This document shows, in pieces, positions 6,058 through 11,760 of a stretch of DNA of 11,760 bases (positions are counted from its first letter, which is position 1; each line of letters begins with the position of its first letter). The notes under the pieces are model-generated. The model was given only the letters and a program-made list of their open reading frames with translations, searched no databases and was not told where the DNA came from. A program made the position numbers and the translations under genes. The stretch comes from an uncultured bacterium (lineage in GTDB: Bacteria; Verrucomicrobiota; Kiritimatiellia; RFP12; UBA1067), in assembly GCA_902779075.1 (NCBI GenBank), contig CACZAK010000144.1, positions 1 to 11,760 on the forward strand, given 5' to 3'.

Positions 6058-6127
6058 CGCGTTTTGAAAGATTGAGAACTGCTTTACACAAGTGGGGTAA
6101 GGAGTTTGATTCTCTCAAACGCCACCA
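6058..6127 (+). ncRNA. tRNA-like RNA lacking a D-arm (candidate)
   Basis: Reading back from CCA (6125-6127), the order and lengths match a tRNA: discriminator A 6124, acceptor 3' strand 6117-6123, T-arm 6100-6116, variable region 6096-6099, anticodon arm 6079-6095. The acceptor pairs GCGTTT (6059-6064) with AAACGC (6117-6122), six pairs, with a C-C mismatch at the end. The T-stem has four of five pairs, and its loop TTTGATT is canonical except U for C56. The anticodon stem has five pairs, two of them G-U, with a 7-nt loop TTACACA that keeps U33. The D-arm is replaced by about 12 unpaired nt (6067-6078). The anticodon position would read ACA. A consensus promoter starts right at the 5' end. 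It may be a decayed tRNA, an att-site remnant, a tRNA mimic, or chance. Confidence 0.35.
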
Positions 6128-6132
6128 CTAAA

Positions 6133-6237
6133 AACTTGTTAAAAACTTGTTAACTTGAAAACTTGAAAACTTGCCAACTTGAAAAATTGACAACTTGCCA
6201 ACTTGAAAACTTGTAAACTTGACAACTTGTAAACTGG
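6133..6237 (+). repeat. octamer array, block A (AACTTGNN, forward)
   Basis: AACTTG cores occur at 6133 and then at 6144, 6152, 6160, 6168, 6176, 6184, 6192, 6200, 6208, 6216, 6224 and 6232, in exact 8-bp steps after the first. One core is AAATTG (6184) and the last is AACTGG. The two bases between cores vary (AA, CC, AC, TA, TT). Confidence 0.9.
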
Positions 6238-6257
6238 AAGGACGGACATTCAGCATG

Positions 6258-6396
6258 CAGTTACCAAGTTACCAAGTTGCCAAGTTGAACAGTTGCCAAG
6301 TTGTAAACTGGAAGGAAATATGGTGGGCAGTTACCAAGTTGCCAAGTTGAACAGTTGCCAAGTTACCAATTTACCAAGTTGCCAAGTTGAATAGTT
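6258..6396 (-). repeat. octamer array, block B (inverted, CAAGTT)
   Basis: The same octamer occurs in reverse orientation. AGTT cores lie at 6259-6299 (six units) and at 6329-6393 (nine units, one degenerate), each run in exact 8-bp phase. The runs are separated by AACTGGAAGGA at 6306-6316. The same 11-mer ends block A (6232-6242). After a 14-nt or 10-nt spacer each is followed by GCAGTTACCAAGTT, so the switch in orientation has a fixed form. Blocks A and B could fold into a long imperfect hairpin. Confidence 0.88.
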
Positions 6397-6463
6397 GCCA
6401 AGAGAGGAACGCGTGCGCGTGTTCGACAAGATTCGCCGCACGATGATTGAGCGTTCAACAAAG

Positions 6464-6509
6464 AATTTGTCAACTTGCAAACTTGCCAACTAGGCAACTT
6501 GTCAACTGC
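6464..6509 (+). repeat. octamer array, block C (forward)
   Basis: Six forward cores lie at 6464, 6472, 6480, 6488, 6496 and 6504, again with an 8-bp period; the first (AATTTG), the fourth (AACTAG) and the last (AACTGC) are variants. Between blocks B and C lies a 60-bp GC-rich insert (6402-6461) with codon-like composition ('RVRVFDKIRRTMIERS') but no start of its own. Confidence 0.82.
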
Positions 6510-6529
6510 CCTTTTTGTATTGCCATTCG

Positions 6530-6571
6530 GCCGTCATTACGGCATCATGTGCGCCGTGGCAAAAGCCACGG
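6530..6571 (+). other. two hairpins in front of the 133-aa gene
   Basis: GCCGT (6530-6534) pairs with ACGGC (6539-6543), and CCGTGGC (6554-6560) pairs perfectly with GCCACGG (6565-6571) around an AAAA loop. The second ends 13 nt before ATG 6585, just before the AAAGGA ribosome-binding site. It could affect translation or mRNA stability. There is no T-tract to suggest termination. Confidence 0.45.
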
Positions 6572-6584
6572 AAAGGAAAAACAC

Positions 6585-6986
6585 ATGAGCAACAACTGGA
6601 ACCCAGACCAGGGCTTCCCCACGCCAGAGCAGGTGAAGCGGATGGTCGTCGCCGAGGTGAAGCACATCGCCGAGGCCGAGTACAAACGCGAACGCGGAGC
6701 CGAGGAGAAGCGCGAAAGCCGACGAGACCGCCTGCGAACAGCCTACAGGCTTCAGCACAAGCCGGTCGGCCGGAAGGTCAATCTCGATGCCATCTTCTTC
6801 CTCGTGGGCAACATCGCGTCGGTCACGTTCGCCGCGTGGCGCGGGCTCTTCGCGCTCGACATGGTTGCGCTGGCCGAGGCGGGAACCCGTGAGGACTTCG
6901 ACGACCTGGAGTTCATGGTGACCCGTGCGCTCGGCGAGCTGAACGGAATCAAGAACCTCCTCTCGCTCGCCCGCCGCATCTCGTAG
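6585..6986 (+). CDS. hypothetical protein (133 aa)
   Basis: No family is recognised. The N-terminal half (residues 12-60) is highly charged and helical ('VVAEVKHIAEAEYKRERGAE'). A moderately hydrophobic stretch follows at about 68-92 ('LDAIFFLVGNIASVTFAAW'), and then an acidic helix and 'LGELNGIKNLLSLARRI' at the end. The hydrophobic stretch could be a single membrane segment or a buried helix. ATG 6585 is chosen because AAAGGA at 6572-6577 precedes it. Upstream starts such as GTG 6447 would read through the octamer repeats. It is the first gene of the GC-rich half of the window, and its codon use resembles the glycosidase rather than the accessory genes. About 160 bp with no convincing gene follow it. 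Confidence 0.65.
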   Translation: MSNNWNPDQGFPTPEQVKRMVVAEVKHIAEAEYKRERGAEEKRESRRDRLRTAYRLQHKPVGRKVNLDAIFFLVGNIASVTFAAWRGLFALDMVALAEAGTREDFDDLEFMVTRALGELNGIKNLLSLARRIS

Positions 6987-7111
6987 CGACGGCTCTCATC
7001 AAGCTGGTGGTGTCGATCCCCGCCCGCATCTTTCGTGATGCTGGGCTTCATGTCCGTTACCTTCAAGGTGGCGGGCATCTTGTCCGCAGCTCAAGGGCGG
7101 GCTTTCACGCC

Positions 7112-7140
7112 TTGTATCCCCTGACGGCATTTGGTAAACT
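7112..7140 (+). promoter_or_regulatory. possible promoter of the glycosidase gene
   Basis: TTGTAT (7112-7117), a 17-bp spacer ending in TGG, then TAAACT (7135-7140). Transcription would start within a base or two of the GTG at 7149, so the mRNA would be leaderless or nearly so. No Shine-Dalgarno sequence precedes GTG 7149. Confidence 0.4.
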
Positions 7141-7148
7141 ACTTCGCC

Positions 7149-8834
7149 GTGAAAACAGTAGCATTTCCATTTAAGTTGGCCTATCTCGCGGCGGCGATCT
7201 TCTCGTTTTCCGCGGCAATTTCAGTGTCGGCGGCGACCATTTCGCTGGACGGAACGTGGCAGGCCGAAGCGGTTCCGGAGGTGCGGGGGGAGGCAGTCCC
7301 GGCCGTATTCACGCGCACCATTCCCGTGCCGGGACACTGGCCGCTGATGAAGCCCGCCGTGAAGGACAACATGTCGGACGCCCTTTGGTGCCGCACCACG
7401 TGGAAGGCGCCGGCCGAGCTCCCTCCGCGCGTGACGCTCCGCATCGGCAAGGCGTCGTTCGGCACGACCGTGTTCGTGAACGGCAAAAAGGCCGGGTCCT
7501 TCCCGTACAACTTCGTCGCGAGCGAGACGGAGATCCGTCCGTTCCTCAAGCCCGGCGCCGAAAACGAGATCGTGGTGCGGCTCGGCAACGCCTGGCTGCA
7601 GAACGGCAAGGGCAGGACGATGGCGCACAGCGGGTGCGACCCCGAGCGTTTCCACTACTACCAGGGCATCACCGACTCGGTGACGCTTCTCCTTTCCGGC
7701 TGGCCGGCTGTCAGGCGGCTCGAAACGCGCGCCGATCTTGAGACGGGCGTCGTCAACGTGCGGGCCACCGTGCAGAACGGTTCGGCGGCCGCCGTGCCGG
7801 CGAAGCTCGACGCCACCGTGGACTCCGACACCGTCAGCGTGTTGCAGGGCAGGGAGCTCGCGCCCGGCGAGGAGCGGGAGATCGTGTTCGCGATTCCGCT
7901 CTCCGGCTTCGATCGGGAGCGAGACTGCTGGACGCCCGAGAACCCCGTCCTCAAGACCCTGACCGTGAAGACCGCCGGCGACGAGATGTCGCGCCGTTTC
8001 GGCATGAGGACGTTCGACGCCAACCCGGCCACGCGTCGCTTCCGCCTAAACGGAAGCGACCGGATGCTGTTCGGAACGAACACAGACCTCTTCCGCTTCT
8101 ACGACGACCCGCAGTGCGGCGACAAGCCGTGGAACCGCGCGTGGATGCGCGCGTTTTTCGCGCAGGTCAAGGCCGTCGGCTGGGATTCCTTCCGCAACTG
8201 CATCTCCGCGCCGCCGGACTTCTGGTATGACCTCTGCGACGATATGGGTCTGCTGATACAGGACGAGTATCCGTACTGGGGCTGTCACGTGAAGCCGTTC
8301 GTGGATCAGAGCCTCAACAAGGGACGTCCTCCGTCGCCGTACTGCGCCTGCGATCCCGACACGCTCTTCCCCGAGCTGCTCACATGGGTTCGCGAGCGCG
8401 GCATGCATCCCTCCATCGTGTTCATCGACCTGCAGAACGAGACGGTCAAGGACTGGTTCGACGCGCTCGCGCACCGCATCCAGCCATACGACTTCCAGCG
8501 ACGTCCCATCGACACGGGCTGGTCCGTCAACACGATTCCCAATTCGCCCGTCGAGTGCCATCCGTATCTGTTCTGCAAAACGAAATACACGCTTGGCTAC
8601 ATCGCCCCGGCGGCATCGGCGTGCCGTTCAGCTGCGGACGGAACCCCCGCAGCGCGGTCTTTTCGCGCCCTGTCGTTCTCAACGAGTTCGGCTGGCATTG
8701 GATCAGCCGCGACGGCGTCCCGACGCCCGTCAGCAAGCAGAATTACGACTACTTCCTTCCGGGCGCGACGAAGGCGGAAACCAAGGAGTACTACGCCTGG
8801 TCGATCGGCGTTCTCGCGGAAGCCTGGCGCCTGA
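7149..8834 (+). CDS. GH2-family glycoside hydrolase, N-terminal part (frameshifted)
   Basis: This is a secreted GH2-type enzyme (beta-galactosidase/glucuronidase/mannosidase superfamily); the substrate cannot be read from the sequence. A signal peptide is clear if GTG 7149 is the start, with cleavage after SVSA (residue 28); TTG 7131 is an alternative. Domains follow: sugar-binding jelly roll (about 30-185, 'VTLRIGKASFGTTVFVNGKK', 'GITDSVTLLLSG'), an Ig-like domain (about 185-290), then the TIM barrel ('RFRLNGSDRMLFGTN'). The acid/base glutamate is E431 in 'DLQNETVKDW' (codon 8439-8441). True homology ends at about 8608. After the CCCC run at 8605-8608 the frame becomes Ala/Ser/Arg-rich nonsense to 8834, while the real sequence continues in another frame. 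Adding one C restores it. This part alone lacks the nucleophile and should be inactive. Confidence 0.85.
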   Translation: MKTVAFPFKLAYLAAAIFSFSAAISVSAATISLDGTWQAEAVPEVRGEAVPAVFTRTIPVPGHWPLMKPAVKDNMSDALWCRTTWKAPAELPPRVTLRIGKASFGTTVFVNGKKAGSFPYNFVASETEIRPFLKPGAENEIVVRLGNAWLQNGKGRTMAHSGCDPERFHYYQGITDSVTLLLSGWPAVRRLETRADLETGVVNVRATVQNGSAAAVPAKLDATVDSDTVSVLQGRELAPGEEREIVFAIPLSGFDRERDCWTPENPVLKTLTVKTAGDEMSRRFGMRTFDANPATRRFRLNGSDRMLFGTNTDLFRFYDDPQCGDKPWNRAWMRAFFAQVKAVGWDSFRNCISAPPDFWYDLCDDMGLLIQDEYPYWGCHVKPFVDQSLNKGRPPSPYCACDPDTLFPELLTWVRERGMHPSIVFIDLQNETVKDWFDALAHRIQPYDFQRRPIDTGWSVNTIPNSPVECHPYLFCKTKYTLGYIAPAASACRSAADGTPAARSFRALSFSTSSAGIGSAATASRRPSASRITTTSFRARRRRKPRSTTPGRSAFSRKPGA

Positions 8835-9598
8835 CGCGCAAGGCCTCCGCGCTCTTCCATTTCACGTCCCTCACGCACGGCTTCGACGATCCCACGTTGG
8901 CGTTTACGGGCGACGTCCTCGATCCCGACCTTGCGCAGCCGAAGTTCCGTCCCGAAATCGTCCGCTACTTCCGTCCCGCATTCGCACCGGTCGCGGTGGC
9001 GATCGACGACTTCCGCGAGTACGTGGTACCGGGAACGGAGCACAGCTTCGACGTGGTCCTGATGAACGACGGACGGGACGGAAGGGCGGCGAAGCGGAAA
9101 ATTGTGTTCGCGGCCGGCGACTTCCACCGGGAGGAATTTGAACTGACGGCACCTCTGTTCGGCATTGCGAAGCACCGCGTGACGGTGCGTGTCCCAGAGA
9201 CGGCGAAGGGCCGTGTCACGCTGACGGCCGTGCTCTCGAATGGTACGTTCAGCGAGCGCCGCTGGAATGCGCGCGACCGCAAGCCGGGCTTCGAGGTGTC
9301 CGCAAAGATCACTGCCTCGTCACAGCGCGGCGACCGGCACGTGGGGTACATGGTTGACGGCTCCCCGCTGACGCACTGGGAATCGCTGCAAGGCGACAAA
9401 CGCCCATGGGTCAAGATCGACCTGGGCGCGGAGCGCGACGTGAAAGAGTGCAATGTGCAGTGGTACCACATCTGGAATCCGCCGGCGAAGTGGCACCTCG
9501 AACCCGCGCTTCCCGCGCGCACGCGGTACGTCACCGTGAAGGTGGAGGACATCTCCCCGAACGGCGTCGCGGCGATAGACGAAATCGAACTCCACTGA
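8607..9598 (+). CDS. GH2-family glycoside hydrolase, C-terminal part with discoidin-like domain
   Basis: This is the continuation of the same gene after the frameshift at 8605-8608, about 330 residues. It opens 'GGIGVPFSCGRNPRSAVF' and soon reaches 'PVVLNEFGWHW', which carries the GH2 nucleophile glutamate (codon 8684-8686). The rest of the barrel and a beta domain follow. The last 100 residues look like a discoidin/F5-8 type C (CBM32-like) domain ('ASSQRGDRHVGYMVDGSP', 'WVKIDLGAERDV', 'ARTRYVTVKVED'). That domain looks short: the middle strand section expected after 'NPPAKWHLE' is missing. The whole protein would be about 816 residues. No start codon with a ribosome-binding site lies at the junction, so it is probably not translated on its own unless the frameshift is a sequencing error or is bypassed. 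Confidence 0.8.
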
Positions 9599-9671
9599 CC
9601 AAGAACGCGGTGTTTCAGTTCCTTTGGTGCGCAGCTTTGTAGTTTGGGGATGGCCCAGCATAATTACCTAT

Positions 9672-9699
9672 TTGGGCTCTCAAGGGATTTTGGTATAAT
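9672..9699 (+). promoter_or_regulatory. promoter of the exonuclease gene, predicted leaderless
   Basis: TTGGGC (9672-9677), a 16-bp spacer ending in TGG, then TATAAT (9694-9699) form an extended -10 promoter. The ATG at 9707 is only 7 nt after the -10, where transcription should start. The exonuclease mRNA is therefore probably leaderless. Confidence 0.65.
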
Positions 9700-9706
9700 A
9701 TGCCCC

Positions 9707-10498
9707 ATGAAACTTCAGCTACAGTTAGACAGACCGCTCGTTGTCTTCGACATCGAGTCCACCGGCGTGAATGCGCGGCAGGACCGCATCGTGGAACTGG
9801 CCGCGATCCGGATTGAGCCGGACGGCACGGAGACAGAAAAGTGCTGGCTCCTCAATCCCGGCGTGCCGATTCCGCCAGAGACAACAGCCATCCACGGCAT
9901 CTCCGACGAGATGGTGAAGGACTGTCCAACATTTGCGGACAAGGCCGAGGACATCGCGGCGTTCTTCAAGGACTGCGACCTCTCAGGATTCAACAGCGAC
10001 CGCTTCGACGTGCCGTGCCTCGAAGAGGAATTCGCGCGCGTGGGGATGAACCTCGGTGCGTGCGACCGTCGGCATGTGGACGTACAGCGCATCTTCCACA
10101 AACGCGAGCCGCGCGATCTCACGGCAGCCGTGCGGTTCTACTGCGGGCGGGACCATGTGGGCGCGCATGGTGCGGGGGCGGACGCGCGGGCGACATTGGA
10201 CGTTCTGAAGGCGCAACTGGAGAAATACGGCGATCTTCCGAAGACGACGGCTGAACTGGACGAGTATCTCGTCCCCCGTGACCCGCTCAACGCAGACCGC
10301 ACCGGACTCATTCGCTGGCAGAACGGCCAGTGGTGCATCAACTTCGGCAAAAAGAAGGGTGCAAGCCTCAAGGATCTCTTCCTGCATGAGCAGAATTTCC
10401 TAAAATGGTTCGTTAAAGGAAATTTCGAGACAGATGCGCGGATGATCGTACAGGATCTTCTTGAACGTGGGGTCTTGCCACCTGCCCCTCAGATTTGA
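9707..10498 (+). CDS. DnaQ/ExoX-like DEDDh 3'-5' exonuclease (263 aa)
   Basis: This is a cytoplasmic metal-dependent 3'-5' exonuclease of the DnaQ superfamily, acting in DNA repair or proofreading-type trimming. ExoI is 'VVFDIESTG' (D15, E17), ExoII is 'LSGFNSDRFDVPCLEEEF' (D101), and ExoIII is 'HGAGADARAT' (H154, D159, H-x4-D), so all DEDDh residues are present. Residues about 200-255 add a small domain with 'NFGKKKGASLKDL' and 'FLKWFVKGNF', as found at the C-terminus of ExoX-like exonucleases. No polymerase or helicase domain is fused. ATG 9707 is chosen since the exonuclease fold begins there and the promoter -10 sits just before it; an in-frame ATG at 9644 would place that promoter inside the gene. 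It is followed directly by the rpsA promoter, which overlaps its stop codon. Whether it is the replicative epsilon subunit is not shown. Confidence 0.9.
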   Translation: MKLQLQLDRPLVVFDIESTGVNARQDRIVELAAIRIEPDGTETEKCWLLNPGVPIPPETTAIHGISDEMVKDCPTFADKAEDIAAFFKDCDLSGFNSDRFDVPCLEEEFARVGMNLGACDRRHVDVQRIFHKREPRDLTAAVRFYCGRDHVGAHGAGADARATLDVLKAQLEKYGDLPKTTAELDEYLVPRDPLNADRTGLIRWQNGQWCINFGKKKGASLKDLFLHEQNFLKWFVKGNFETDARMIVQDLLERGVLPPAPQI

Positions 10499-10504
10499 TA
10501 TACT
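10475..10504 (+). promoter_or_regulatory. rpsA promoter
   Basis: TTGCCA (10475-10480), an 18-bp spacer ending in TGA, then TATACT (10499-10504). The -35 is inside the exonuclease coding region, and the TGn of the extended -10 is the exonuclease stop codon (10496-10498). Transcription should start near 10511. Confidence 0.7.
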
Positions 10505-10510
10505 ATTCCT

Positions 10511-10579
10511 TCCTTTGCCCACCAACGGGAAAGGCACGGCTGAAAACCGTGTTCACAAACAAACAACAAAAAACAACAA
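10511..10579 (+). promoter_or_regulatory. rpsA 5' leader: hairpin plus A/C-rich stretch, no Shine-Dalgarno
   Basis: A stem forms between CACGG (10535-10539) and CCGTG (10547-10551), extendable by G-U pairs. About 27 nt of almost pure A and C follow up to the ATG, with no purine-rich ribosome-binding site. An unstructured A-rich leader fits S1-dependent initiation and possible autoregulation by S1, as known for E. coli rpsA; that is inference here. Confidence 0.5.
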
Positions 10580-11760
10580 ATGGCAATCCGTAAACCAACC
10601 CCGCCAGCCCCGAAGTCCGAGGCGATGGCGGAGCTGCTGGCAGGCAGCATGGGGCAGACCGAGACGATCAAGCCCGGCAAGATCGTGGACGGCACGATCA
10701 AGGTCGTCAAGGGCAACGACGTATTCATCGACATCGGCTACAAGAGCGAAGGCAAGGTCGACGAGAAGGTCCAGGTGCTCGTACGCGAGCTTGAGAACGA
10801 CAAAACGGGCATGGTCTCCCTTTCCAAGAAGGCCGCCGACATCCAGATCCGTTGGGAGAAGGTGCTGGCGCTGTACACCGAAGGGTGCGTGGTCACTGGC
10901 ACAATCCAGTCGCAGGTCCATGGCGGCCTGCTCGTGGACATCGACGGCGTCGAGGCGTTCCTGCCCGGCTCGCAGGTGGACGTGTCCCCCGTGCGCGACC
11001 TCACGGCCTACATCGGTCAGACGTACGAATTCAAGGTCATCAAGATCTCCAACGAGCGCAAGAACATCATCGTCAGCCGCCGCGAGCTCATCGAGGGCAC
11101 GATGGCGGAGAAGCGCGCGGAGCTGCTTGCCTCGCTGCAGAAGGGCGAAGTGCGCAAGGGCAAGGTGAAGAACATCACCGACTTCGGCGCATTCATCGAC
11201 CTCGACGGCATCGACGGTCTCCTGCACATAACGGACATGAGCTGGGGCCGCATCAAGCATCCGAGCGAGATGCTCAAGGTCGGACAGGAGCTCGAGGTCA
11301 TGGTCCTCGACGTGGACCGCGAGAAGGAGCGCATCTCCCTCGGCCTCAAGCAGACCACGGAGAACCCCTGGACGTCAATCGTGGAGAAGTTCCCAGTCGG
11401 CAGCCGCGTGACGGGCAAGGTCGTGAACCTCGCCGCCTACGGCGCGTTCGTGGAAATCGCCCCCGGCATCGAGGGGCTTGTGCACATCAGCGAGTTCAGC
11501 TGGACGAAGCGCGTGGCGCGTCCGAGCGACATGCTCAACATCGGCGACGAAGTGCTCGTCTCCGTGCTGCAGGTCGATGCGGAGAACCAGAAGATCGCGC
11601 TCGGCATCCGCCAGACGCAGGAGAACCCCTGGGACACGGTGCAGGATCGCTATCCGGTCGGCAGCCGCGTGAAGGGCAAGGTCCGCAACTTCACGAACTA
11701 CGGCGCGTTCATCGAGCTCGAGGAGGGCATCGACGGCATGATCCACATCTCGGACATGTC
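10580..11760 (+). CDS. rpsA: 30S ribosomal protein S1, 5' part (393 codons, runs off the window)
   Basis: Ribosomal protein S1 binds mRNA on the 30S subunit and helps start translation. The frame from ATG 10580 has no stop and leaves the window. Five S1 (OB-fold) repeats are visible: about 31-85, 101-168, 189-256, 273-343 and 361 onward. Repeats 3 to 5 carry the typical 'G-x-V-x-x-[IF]-x-x-[FY]GAF[IV]', 'G[ILM][LIV]H[IL][ST]' motifs. Tryptophan and ENPW linkers ('TTENPW', 'TQENPW') after repeats 3 and 4 are typical of S1. The first repeat looks short: 'YKSEGKV' runs directly into 'DEKVQVLV', where most S1 proteins have some 15-20 more residues. Several long open frames in other frames here (for example 10461-11168) are Arg/Ser-rich shadows. 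The high GC and strong bias fit a highly expressed core gene. Confidence 0.95.
   Translation, partial: MAIRKPTPPAPKSEAMAELLAGSMGQTETIKPGKIVDGTIKVVKGNDVFIDIGYKSEGKVDEKVQVLVRELENDKTGMVSLSKKAADIQIRWEKVLALYTEGCVVTGTIQSQVHGGLLVDIDGVEAFLPGSQVDVSPVRDLTAYIGQTYEFKVIKISNERKNIIVSRRELIEGTMAEKRAELLASLQKGEVRKGKVKNITDFGAFIDLDGIDGLLHITDMSWGRIKHPSEMLKVGQELEVMVLDVDREKERISLGLKQTTENPWTSIVEKFPVGSRVTGKVVNLAAYGAFVEIAPGIEGLVHISEFSWTKRVARPSDMLNIGDEVLVSVLQVDAENQKIALGIRQTQENPWDTVQDRYPVGSRVKGKVRNFTNYGAFIELEEGIDGMIHISDM

Noticed and set aside
6100..6112. Start of 16S rRNA (GAGTTTGAT)
   Set aside because: Only nine bases match. The next bases do not follow 16S, and the segment fits a T-arm better.
6058..6127. tmRNA gene
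   Set aside because: The distance between the two acceptor halves is about 70 nt, with no tag ORF or pseudoknots.
6255..6350. 31-residue ORF from ATG 6255
   Set aside because: It is made of octamer repeats read as codons and has no protein-like pattern.
6133..6509. CRISPR array
   Set aside because: The period is 8 bp, there are no unique spacers of 30 nt or so, and orientation flips within the array. No cas gene is nearby.
6447..6986. 179-codon frame from GTG 6447 as the full gene
   Set aside because: Its first 46 codons read through the octamer repeats and hairpins. The start at 6585 has a ribosome-binding site and normal codon use.
8597..9552. Long - strand frames opposite the glycosidase
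   Set aside because: They follow the GC-rich third-position pattern of the + strand gene and show no domain sense.
10461..11168. 235-codon frame on the + strand
   Set aside because: It lies out of frame over rpsA and is Arg/Ser/Ala-rich, a typical shadow in GC-rich DNA.
10553..11260. 235-codon frame on the - strand
   Set aside because: It is antisense to rpsA and mirrors its codon bias; there is no start signal.

Overview
The window looks like bacterial chromosome from an uncultured member of the Planctomycetes-Verrucomicrobia-Chlamydiae group, most likely Kiritimatiellota/Verrucomicrobiota from a gut or rumen metagenome. This is inference. It rests on a secreted GH2 glycosidase ending in a discoidin-like domain, S1 and DnaQ-type housekeeping genes, several extended -10 promoters of the form TGnTATAAT/TGnTATACT, and an rpsA start that is A-rich with no Shine-Dalgarno sequence. 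All supported genes lie on the + strand.

Layout. (1) Positions 1-5400 are an AT-richer accessory region of unfamiliar genes. First come two adjacent genes that share a repeated two-part module, the second exported. Next is a pair of small membrane proteins, then a 289-residue cytoplasmic protein with a possible SUKH (SMI1/KNR4)-like end. The last two groups are each preceded by a copy of the same promoter-plus-leader-ORF module. In the first copy the leader reads like the N-terminus of an EcoRI-type adenine methyltransferase, and a second methyltransferase-like start overlaps its end. (2) Positions 5430-6130 are a GC-richer graveyard of small or broken genes: a frameshifted small ORF, a 46-residue UVR-motif microprotein, an internally deleted DUF5131 (phage Gp37/Gp68) relic, and a promoter followed directly by a 70-nt tRNA-like structure without a D-arm. 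(3) Positions 6133-6509 hold 33 or so copies of an 8-bp repeat (AACTTGNN) in exact phase, as blocks of opposite orientation. (4) From 6585 to the end the DNA is GC-rich: a 133-residue hypothetical protein, a GH2 glycosidase broken by one frameshift, a DEDDh exonuclease, and rpsA, which runs off the window.

How parts work together. The exonuclease/rpsA junction is compact: the stop codon of the exonuclease lies in the extended -10 of the rpsA promoter. The exonuclease, and possibly the glycosidase, have promoters so close to the start codon that their mRNAs should be leaderless. The accessory half looks like an island or hot spot of gene turnover, with a repeated 5' module, relics, a tRNA-like 3' end and an octamer array at its edge. 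No CRISPR array, transposase, integrase or rRNA gene was seen.
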